A DNA stretch of 6,230 nt. Source: Haloferacaceae archaeon (lineage in GTDB: Archaea; Halobacteriota; Halobacteria; Halobacteriales; Haloferacaceae). The position numbers were made by a program, and so were the translations under genes. The stretch covers positions 1 through 6,230 of the forward strand of contig JAHENP010000067.1 in NCBI GenBank assembly GCA_018609965.1. Reading direction: 5' to 3'. This document shows positions 1 to 4,200 of the stretch, in pieces. Below the pieces are notes generated by a model. It saw only the letters and a program-made list of their open reading frames with translations. It was not told the origin of the DNA and did no database searches. Position 1 is the first letter of the stretch; each line of letters begins with the position of its first letter.

Positions 1-492
1 CGAGGTGGCCAAACTGGACGCTTCGGAGGGGCCGTCGTAGGCCGGCCCTCAAACAGCGGGACGCCGACCACATCGCTCCGACCACCACTCTTGGTGGCGC
101 GACGTGTGTGAGTCCACGCTGAATTGAAGCGATGTGACGCGTCAGCAGTCCTCTCCCGATAAAGCCCGGCGAGAGTACGCCCGAGGGAACCGCACAGTTC
201 GCTCTGGCAGAACCGGCGTGATGCAGTCCGCCACGGTCTGTCGCAGGTCGGTGGCTGGAAACCCATCATGGGGGGAAGGCCACGGCCTTCAGGCCGCGGT
301 AGCTTACCCTGTCTGACGGTTGGTCGGTATCGTACAAAAGGCGACCGGCGCGCTGAGACTCGGTGACGATATTCGTCGAGACGCCTGCCGAGCGTGGTGT
401 GGCTAGAGTGGTACCAGCTTGTTCTGCCAGATGTGTAGCGAATCTAAGCGATCGAAGCTATCGACACACGGTAGGTTTGACCGGCAGTTACA
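1..492. other. Gene-free left segment, probable relic DNA
   Basis: No reading frame here shows the strong third-position GC bias or a recognisable domain. The first 40 bases stay open in one frame (…VAKLDASEGPS, stop at 38-40) and could be the tail of a gene that begins before the window, but this is too short to judge. The only conspicuous structure is the GC hairpin at 279-300. I infer decayed mobile-element sequence, because such hairpins sit at right ends of haloarchaeal TnpB-type elements. No tnpB motif is visible inside the window. Confidence 0.35.
279..300 (+). repeat. GC-rich hairpin resembling an IS200/IS605 right end
   Basis: Arms CCACGGCC (280-287) and GGCCGCGG (292-299) pair with one A·C mismatch; the central TTCA (288-291) makes a tetraloop, and a G·T pair can extend the base (279/300). 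Haloarchaeal TnpB-type elements of the IS200/IS605 superfamily commonly end in imperfect hairpins of this composition just after tnpB. The fold is seen directly. Assignment to that family is from memory and is not supported by a nearby transposase gene. A simple transcript-end hairpin is the alternative. Confidence 0.4.
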
Positions 493-514
493 CCCAATTA
501 TTTTGCCAATTGGG
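493..514 (+). promoter_or_regulatory. vapBC promoter with overlapping palindromic operator
   Basis: An A/T-rich box (AATTATTTT, 497-505) sits about 28 bases before the GTG start of the antitoxin gene, the expected distance for an archaeal TATA box on a leaderless transcript. A perfect inverted repeat, CCCAATT (493-499) and AATTGGG (508-514) with 8 bases between, straddles that box. AbrB/VapB-type antitoxins usually bind palindromes in their own promoter with or without the toxin, so this is a good candidate autoregulatory operator. Confidence 0.6.
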
Positions 515-528
515 ACTCAATCGGGGGT

Positions 529-762
529 GTGTCGACCGACGAATCTACAGTGACAGAAAACTACGCGGCAACAATCCCGGCGGCTGTCCGCAAGCGGCTT
601 GATGTTCGTCCGGGCGATAAGCTTCGGTGGAGCGCGACTGAAGAGGGCAGACTGGAAGTCGAGATTGTTCCCCAACGAGAGGGTGCTCTCGACGAGTTCG
701 AACCGGAGTCGATGGGCGGAGATGGAGTGACGGCTCACGACTTACTCGGGTCCGAACGGTAA
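529..762 (+). CDS. vapB: VapB-type antitoxin, AbrB/SpoVT DNA-binding fold
   Basis: This 77-residue protein probably neutralises the toxin encoded next and represses the operon. Residues 8-47 have the AbrB/MazE swapped-hairpin pattern: short beta strands around the conserved IPAAVRKRLDVRPGDKL segment (16-32), then WSATEEGRLEVEIV. The acidic tail (51-77, with DEFEPES and the end LLGSER) matches the flexible toxin-binding part of such antitoxins. The start is GTG at 529; an A/T-rich promoter box lies about 28 bases upstream, consistent with leaderless translation. The stop is six bases before the toxin's ATG, as in a coupled operon. The family is clear from the N-terminal motif; the pairing is inferred from position. 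Confidence 0.85.
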   Translation: MSTDESTVTENYAATIPAAVRKRLDVRPGDKLRWSATEEGRLEVEIVPQREGALDEFEPESMGGDGVTAHDLLGSER

Positions 763-768
763 CCGTAG

Positions 769-1197
769 ATGGCCCGAGCACTCGTTGACGCGACAGTTAC
801 TATTGCTTTCGCGGACACGGACGACGAGCATCACGACCAAGGACGCAGGATTGTGAGAGAGGTCGACCACGGAAACCTTGCCACAGGTGTTGTCACACAC
901 GAAGCGCTAGTAGAGACACTGAACTACATCAACGAGCGAAGTGGCCACACAAAGGCGGCACAATTACTCGATCTGCTCGAAGAGAGCGCCTACTACCACC
1001 TCCCGCCTGGATCAAAAACGAACGTCGGACGTGGACGTGGAGTGTTTCGGCAATACCCTGGGCTCTCGTTAGGAGACGCGATGCAGGTCGCATTCATGCG
1101 GAGCGAGGAAATCGATTACATCTATAGCTTCGACGACGACTTCGACCGAGTAGAAGACATAACACGGATCAATGCGCCGACTGATCCGTTTGCCTAA
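769..1197 (+). CDS. vapC: VapC-type toxin, PIN-domain ribonuclease
   Basis: A 142-residue PIN-domain protein, a normal length for VapC toxins, which are Mg2+-dependent RNases that usually cleave tRNA or rRNA. The expected acidic active-site residues are present: Asp7 in RALVDATV, Glu45 in THEALVE, Asp103 in LSLGDAMQVAFM, and an Asp cluster at 122-126 (SFDDDFD) where the fourth acidic position falls. The gene therefore looks intact. It begins with ATG six bases after the antitoxin stop and is followed by a T-tract, so the two genes form a self-contained operon. Codon use is less GC-biased than in hmgA (for example gtt, act, att), compatible with horizontal acquisition. The RNA target cannot be read from sequence. 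Confidence 0.9.
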   Translation: MARALVDATVTIAFADTDDEHHDQGRRIVREVDHGNLATGVVTHEALVETLNYINERSGHTKAAQLLDLLEESAYYHLPPGSKTNVGRGRGVFRQYPGLSLGDAMQVAFMRSEEIDYIYSFDDDFDRVEDITRINAPTDPFA

Positions 1198-1218
1198 TCG
1201 TAGGCATTACTGGTTCAT

Positions 1219-1230
1219 TCTGATTTTTTC
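1219..1230 (+). terminator. T-tract terminator after vapC
   Basis: A run of six T (1224-1229) within TCTGATTTTTTC lies 27 bases after the vapC stop. Archaeal RNA polymerase terminates at oligo-T tracts without needing a hairpin, and such runs are scarce in GC-rich haloarchaeal DNA. It fits as the operon terminator. Confidence 0.5.
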
Positions 1231-1238
1231 GGCTTGAT

Positions 1239-1280
1239 GTACAGTCACAGAGCGAGTCCGTACAGTAACCTGTGTACAGT
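1239..1280. repeat. Three direct copies of GTACAGT
   Basis: The heptamer GTACAGT occurs at 1239-1245, 1260-1266 and 1274-1280, start-to-start spacing 21 and 14 bases (multiples of 7), in the gap between the vapC terminator and the tRNA-like genes. The spacing suggests an iteron-like protein-binding array, but the copies are short and no replication or recombinase gene is in the window. Confidence 0.3.
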
Positions 1281-1305
1281 GTGTAGTTGAGGAGGCCAAA
1301 TTGGG

Positions 1306-1359
1306 GGCCGGGGCAGGGCTCGCACCTGCCTGTCAAACTGACAGGGAACTCTTCCGGCC
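1306..1359 (-). ncRNA. tRNA-like fold without a D-arm, directly behind the GAA tRNA
   Basis: Read on the minus strand, GGCCGG (1359-1354) pairs with CCGGCC (1311-1306) as an acceptor-like stem of six pairs. Inside lie a hairpin with stem CCTGT/ACAGG and a 7-base loop CAGTTTG, then a T-arm-like hairpin CAGG/CCTG with loop TGCGAGC, close to the TTCRANY T-loop consensus. There is no D-arm, the base before the would-be anticodon is A instead of U, and the variable region is almost absent. It overlaps the end of the neighbouring tRNA-like gene by two bases. It may be a degraded tRNA, a trailer structure or a chance fold. Confidence 0.3.
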
Positions 1360-1431
1360 GACGGACCGGGATTTGAACCCGGGGCCTCCCGATTTTCAAA
1401 CGGGCGCTCTGCCGGACTGAGCTACCCGCCC
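1358..1431 (-). tRNA. Aberrant tRNA-like gene, GAA (Phe) anticodon on a Lys-like body
   Basis: The minus strand folds as a 74-base cloverleaf: 5' acceptor GGGCGGG, D-arm GCTC/GAGC, anticodon arm with loop TTGAAAA (anticodon GAA, phenylalanine), and a perfect T-arm CCGGG-TTCAAAT-CCCGG. Two defects stand out. The acceptor's outermost pair is G·G, with two G·T pairs elsewhere (3' side TCCGTCG), and the anticodon stem closes with T·T. The body (GGGC…GGTAGCTCAGT…GGCAGAGC) resembles haloarchaeal lysine tRNAs more than the usual phenylalanine tRNA, which begins GCCGCC as I recall it. It may be a tRNA pseudogene, a virus- or plasmid-borne tRNA, or a chimera. CCA is not encoded. It lies downstream of tRNA-Pro on the same strand. 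Confidence 0.6.
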
Positions 1432-1475
1432 ATTTCACATCTCCCAGTTAAGCGAGCATCTAGCTGTGAGGACAT

Positions 1476-1570
1476 CATGCATTTATGATTTTCCATTTAT
1501 TTCTCATAACAGATACGAAATACTACTTATTGTTCGGATATTCTCATATTTTAATTGTATATTATATGAA
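1476..1570. other. Very AT-rich island between the two tRNA genes
   Basis: By hand count only about 22 of 95 bases are G or C, against a clearly GC-rich background. It holds many TATA-like strings (for example TTGTATATTATATGAA at its right edge) and T-runs on both strands, but no convincing gene. It could contain the tRNA-Pro terminator and the promoter of the aberrant tRNA on the minus strand, or be a relic of inserted foreign DNA. Confidence 0.55.
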
Positions 1571-1581
1571 CAGGGTCAAAG

Positions 1582-1652
1582 TGGGACCGCCGTGATTCGA
1601 ACACGGGTCCGACGCACCCCATGCGCCGAGGATACCGCTACCCTACGGTCCC
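1582..1652 (-). tRNA. tRNA-Pro (GGG)
   Basis: A complete 71-base cloverleaf on the minus strand. Acceptor GGGACCG pairs perfectly with CGGTCCC, followed by discriminator A. The D-arm is GGGT/ATCC, the anticodon arm GGCGC/GCGTC with one G·T pair and loop ATGGGGT (anticodon GGG, reading proline CCC and CCU codons). The T-arm CCGTG/CACGG carries the consensus loop TTCGAAT. No intron is visible and CCA is not encoded. It begins 87 bases after the stop of the aspartoacylase-family gene on the same strand. I see no strong TATA box directly upstream, so processing from a longer transcript is possible. Confidence 0.93.
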
Positions 1653-1739
1653 GCAGTTACACAGTTCGGGGAGACCAACTTGAGGGTGTCGTTTCGCCGA
1701 CCACTGCGAGCCCCTTCGCGCCCGTCACCTCGCTCCCGT

Positions 1740-2840
1740 CTACTCCCCCTCACCCGCACGCGGCACCACCAGCTCGCCGTCGTCCCGGACGGCCGCGCTC
1801 GCGACCGGCTGCCCCTCGTAGGTCACGAGCCCCTCGCTGTGGGCCAGCAGATAGCCGTCGTGGTCGGCGGTCACGGTCTCCAGTGTCTCGCCGTGCGGGT
1901 CGACCACCTCGGCGATCGTGTCACCGGCGTCGAACGCCGCACCCGGCTGGACGCGGTGGCGAACCAGTCCGGCCGTCTCCGCACGCGGGCCGACGAACCG
2001 TCGGACAGGGAACTCGACGGGCGCGTCCGGCACGGTCGCCCCCGGCTCGGCGACCGACGACGGCAGTGACGACAGGAGCCCGAACTCGACCGCGACGGCC
2101 GCGATTCCCGCGACACCCGCGCGGCGGGCGTCACTCTCGACGACGCTGTGGCCACCCAACTCCAGCGTGACCGCGGGGATGCCGGCGGTGTTCGTCGCCG
2201 CGCCGGCGGTCGACCGTTGGAGCGACTGGCCCAGATACTCCGTGGCGGGGTACTCCGTCAGCGTCGGGAGCCTGAGGCTGTCGACGATCCGTTCCAGCTT
2301 TGCGGCGATCGCCTCGGCTGCCGCCTCGTCGCGCGCGTCGCCGTACAACACCCGGTCCCGGATAACGAACGGAATGGAGCCAACCTGTGCGGTGTGACAG
2401 TCGAGAAGGAGGTCCGCCGAGTCGGCGAACGCCTCGAACAACGCGGTGTCGATCCGTTCCTGTGGCCCCGGCGGGCGTTCGTCGTCACGCTCCGTGTCCG
2501 GGAAATACCGGTTCGGATCGTCACCCCCGTAGTAGGTTGTCCGCTCGTTGCGACGGAGCCCCGCGGGACTGACGATCGGCACGACCACGACCGCGCCCGC
2601 CAACTCGGTGACGTGCTCGCGAGCGAGTTCGGCGGCGTCCTGTGCGACCGCGACCCCCGTCGCTTCGTCACCGTGGACACCGCCAGTGATCCACAGCGTT
2701 GGGCCCGCGTTCGTCCCGTTCGCGACCGTCACCGGCAGTCGTTCCGTCCCGCCGGTCGGGAGTTCCGTCACGGAGAGCCAACCGTCGTCCGTCTCACCCG
2801 GTGGTGCCGTCGCCGTCCCGACTGCGATCTCGTCGGTCAC
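1740..2840 (-). CDS. Succinylglutamate desuccinylase/aspartoacylase-family zinc hydrolase
   Basis: A 366-residue M14-like zinc carboxypeptidase-fold enzyme of the AstE/AspA group, which removes acyl groups from N-acyl amino acids; the substrate here is unknown. Visible signatures are the zinc ligands His56 and Glu59 in GGVHGDEATG, DPNRYFP (108-114), the third-ligand region DCHT (147-150), and Glu227 in TLELGG, the likely catalytic glutamate. Residues from about 270 to 364 form a separate beta-rich C-terminal domain (for example VDPHGETLETVTADHDGYLL) resembling the lipoyl-like barrel of this family. All key residues are present, so it should be active in the cytosol; there is no signal peptide. 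The start is GTG at 2838-2840; there is only a weak TATA-like stretch upstream and no Shine-Dalgarno. Both tRNA genes follow on the same strand. Confidence 0.88.
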   Translation of the reverse strand: MTDEIAVGTATAPPGETDDGWLSVTELPTGGTERLPVTVANGTNAGPTLWITGGVHGDEATGVAVAQDAAELAREHVTELAGAVVVVPIVSPAGLRRNERTTYYGGDDPNRYFPDTERDDERPPGPQERIDTALFEAFADSADLLLDCHTAQVGSIPFVIRDRVLYGDARDEAAAEAIAAKLERIVDSLRLPTLTEYPATEYLGQSLQRSTAGAATNTAGIPAVTLELGGHSVVESDARRAGVAGIAAVAVEFGLLSSLPSSVAEPGATVPDAPVEFPVRRFVGPRAETAGLVRHRVQPGAAFDAGDTIAEVVDPHGETLETVTADHDGYLLAHSEGLVTYEGQPVASAAVRDDGELVVPRAGEGE

Positions 2841-3424
2841 ATCTGTGCTCTACGTCGAATACCCAAGTCATCAGTCGTTTCGGCCCGATTGACCGGTGCT
2901 GGTCAGTGTGATCCTGCACACAAGTTAACAATTGCCGATAGTGTCCACACAACGCGAAAACCGGACGCCAGCCACGAGATCAGGAACTTCCGAGTTGTCG
3001 TCGCGTGGCATCACCGCACGGCTGTTACCGAAGCCGTGCTCCTGTGCACCTCGCGTCGCTGGGCGGCATATTGCGCCTGTTGTGCGGCTTTGCTGGGGTG
3101 AACGCCAGTTCAGTTTTTCTTGAGACTGCACCGCACAGCGCCTCGCCCTCCCCAGCCTCCTCGCTCTCCGCACCGCCCGCTCGTCCCTCGCGCGTTTCTC
3201 GCGCGCCATCAGCTACAACAGTCTGTGTGAACACTACCAAATATCTAGCAAGAGGATTCTTTACAGCAGCAACACAATAGAGTCGTAGAGTGCCAGTACG
3301 TAATTACTGAGTTAGTAAGCAGGCTCGGTGGGTCACAGATGGCGACTTAACGCCTGCCTGACTGAAACAGGCTCTGGCAAGGCGGCCAAAGCCCTCTCGA
3401 GTTTAGCCGTGCCTGATCGACCTG
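2841..3424. other. Gene-free stretch with CT-rich block
   Basis: No frame here has a credible domain or strong third-position bias. Near the left end, TGACC (2890-2894) and GGTCA (2901-2905) form an inverted repeat about 50 bases upstream of the minus-strand aspartoacylase start and could be a regulator site. Bases 3138-3203 are a pyrimidine-rich block with CTCGCGCG repeated twice around TTT. I have the impression that such blocks recur between haloarchaeal genes and near mobile DNA, but cannot verify it. Bases 3230-3330 are AT-richer and contain TTTACAGCAG at 3260-3269, found again at 3661-3670. Confidence 0.4.
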
Positions 3425-3670
3425 TTGAAGATTCTAGATTCCTGTCCGCTCGCAAGCCTCCCCGAGCTGATACTAGCCAATCAGCTCGGCGGGAATCTGG
3501 CCCACCTCAGCATGGTCGACATCACGATCACAATCGATGTCAGCGACGTGAGTATCGAAATCGGCGGATCGAAGACGGCGTGGAAGGCTATCGCCCTTGC
3601 CACACTGCTCTACGTCTACGTGTGGCCTCTACTGGTGGTGATCCACTGAGGCAACATCAGTTTACAGCAG
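3260..3670. repeat. Direct repeat TTTACAGCAG bracketing a small-ORF segment
   Basis: The decamer TTTACAGCAG appears in the same orientation at 3260-3269 and 3661-3670. The roughly 390 bases between contain the small membrane-protein ORF, and the second copy abuts the mobile-element-type hairpin at 3685-3704. It may be a target-site or terminal repeat of an element, or chance, since ten bases alone are weak evidence. Confidence 0.3.
3512..3649 (+). CDS. Small single-span membrane protein, hypothetical
   Basis: I do not recognise a family. The 45 residues begin with a short alternating polar/hydrophobic strand (MVDITITIDVSDVSIEIGGS), then KTAWK, then a clear hydrophobic helix (about 26-44: AIALATLLYVYVWPLLVVI) ending in His. 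About 78% of codons end in G or C, which supports real coding. The ATG at 3512 is preferred; a TTG at 3425 would add 29 residues (with LPELILANQLGG) and keeps a similar but weaker bias. No clear TATA box lies 27 bases upstream; an AT-richer patch (TGATACTAGC) is near 3468-3477. Its setting among element relics suggests a viral or element-borne small membrane protein, which is inference. Confidence 0.45.
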   Translation: MVDITITIDVSDVSIEIGGSKTAWKAIALATLLYVYVWPLLVVIH

Positions 3671-3684
3671 TGACAAGGAGAAAG

Positions 3685-3704
3685 CCCACCCGTTTACGGG
3701 TGGG
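3685..3704 (-). repeat. Perfect hairpin like a TnpB-element right end
   Basis: CCCACCCGT (3685-3693) and ACGGGTGGG (3696-3704) are perfectly complementary, giving an 8-pair stem with a four-base loop. On the minus strand it is followed by CTTTCTCCTTGTCACTG. This arrangement closely resembles right ends of haloarchaeal IS200/IS605 elements that carry only tnpB, with the element lying at higher coordinates on the minus strand. No intact tnpB is found there, so it would be a solo end or relic. It could also act as a minus-strand terminator. Confidence 0.45.
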
Positions 3705-3787
3705 ATGAATAGGCGATGTTTCGACCGACACGATTGAGCAGTGTATCGAGCGCACGGAACACGTTTAGCGGAGTGTACGGCCTTCAC

Positions 3788-3859
3788 CCTCGGGGCCAAG
3801 CCAAGGGAAATCGGAGATTTCCCGTATCCAGCAAATCTTCGATTTGCGAGACCCCGAGG
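3788..3859. repeat. Nested inverted repeats forming a three-way junction
   Basis: An outer perfect 8-base inverted repeat (CCTCGGGG 3788-3795, CCCCGAGG 3852-3859) encloses two side-by-side hairpins: GGGAAATC/GATTTCCC (3805-3812, 3816-3823, loop GGA) and GCAAATC/GATTTGC (3831-3837, 3841-3847, loop TTC). The two inner hairpins share the core AAATC-N3-GATTT. All stems are perfect, so the DNA or either transcript could fold into a Y shape. It lies about 85 bases from the TnpB-type hairpin and may be part of an element's structured RNA or a miniature palindromic insertion. Confidence 0.55.
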
Positions 3860-3892
3860 CACTCGGCCTGCTCCGCCTGTAGAATAGCTGGT

Positions 3893-4114
3893 GTCGAGGT
3901 TGACACTAGAGCGAAGCCAGTCCTCCACGATCTGGTAGACAACGGTCCCGTACAAGTCGTTTCGACTCATAAACGCAACCTCGAAATCTGTGGTAGTCTT
4001 ATCGACCACCACACCCTCCACGATGCACTTCTCGTGGCGAACCACCGTGTTCGTGAAACTGAAGCCATCGTCACGGCCGACGAGGCGTTTGTCGGCGAAG
4101 ACACGATTTGGTAG
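3893..4114 (+). pseudogene. C-terminal remnant of a PIN-domain (VapC-type) toxin
   Basis: The last 73 codons before the TAG at 4112-4114 read like the second half of a PIN domain: a basic/hydrophobic stretch VLHDLVDNGPVQVV, a helix HTLHDALLVANHRV carrying the third active-site Asp, and EAIVTADEAF, the final strand with the fourth acidic residue. The N-terminal half with the first Asp and the Glu is absent. Upstream, the frame runs into the hairpin element and mobile-element-like sequence without homology. The 5' edge given is approximate. No antitoxin gene precedes it. I infer that an insertion or deletion removed the front of the gene. The open frame continues to about 3716, so an expressed fusion is not excluded, but toxin activity is unlikely. 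Confidence 0.55.
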
Positions 4115-4165
4115 TCACATTCAGCATCGGTCATCTGTCACCAGTCGAAGTTGCCCACCAATCGG

Positions 4166-4191
4166 GAAGCCTTACGACGGCTACCGTCGTA
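4166..4191 (+). promoter_or_regulatory. hmgA promoter with perfect palindrome
   Basis: GAAGCCTTACG, with CTTACG at 4171-4176, lies about 27 bases before the GTG at 4201 and is the best TATA-like box for a leaderless hmgA transcript. A perfect inverted repeat, TACGACGG (4173-4180) and CCGTCGTA (4184-4191) separated by CTA, begins inside that box and ends ten bases before the start codon. In a leaderless mRNA it would not be transcribed, so it is best read as a DNA operator. Confidence 0.5.
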
Positions 4192-4200
4192 CGGGCGTCC

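Noticed and set aside
134..316. 60-codon plus-strand frame (MTRQQSSPDKARREYARG…)
   Set aside because: It is basic and low in coding bias, ends across the GC hairpin and resembles no protein I can name.
1358..1431. Reading the aberrant tRNA as a serine or leucine tRNA
   Set aside because: The variable region is only five bases, so there is no long variable arm, and the 7-base loop places GAA in the anticodon position.
1169..1438. Minus-strand open frame of 89 codons (begins MKWAGSSVRQSARLKIGRP)
   Set aside because: It is the familiar false translation of a tRNA gene and runs through the tRNA-like cloverleaf at 1358-1431.
2148..3101. 317-codon plus-strand frame opposite the aspartoacylase gene
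   Set aside because: Most of it is antisense to a gene with clear zinc-hydrolase motifs, and the rest has no recognisable domain or coding bias.
3138..3203. CT-rich block considered as a CRISPR or tandem repeat array
   Set aside because: It has no regular repeat/spacer periodicity; only a short CTCGCGCG doublet is present.
3662..4045. 127-codon minus-strand frame across the hairpin elements, considered as a TnpB C-terminus
   Set aside because: No TnpB zinc-finger cysteines or RuvC motif are visible; it crosses two perfect palindromes and the opposite strand carries the better-supported PIN remnant.
4108..4200. Upstream in-frame extension of HMG-CoA reductase to a GTG at 4108
   Set aside because: It would overlap the end of the PIN-toxin remnant, add residues with no family similarity and run through the promoter box and palindrome at 4166-4191.
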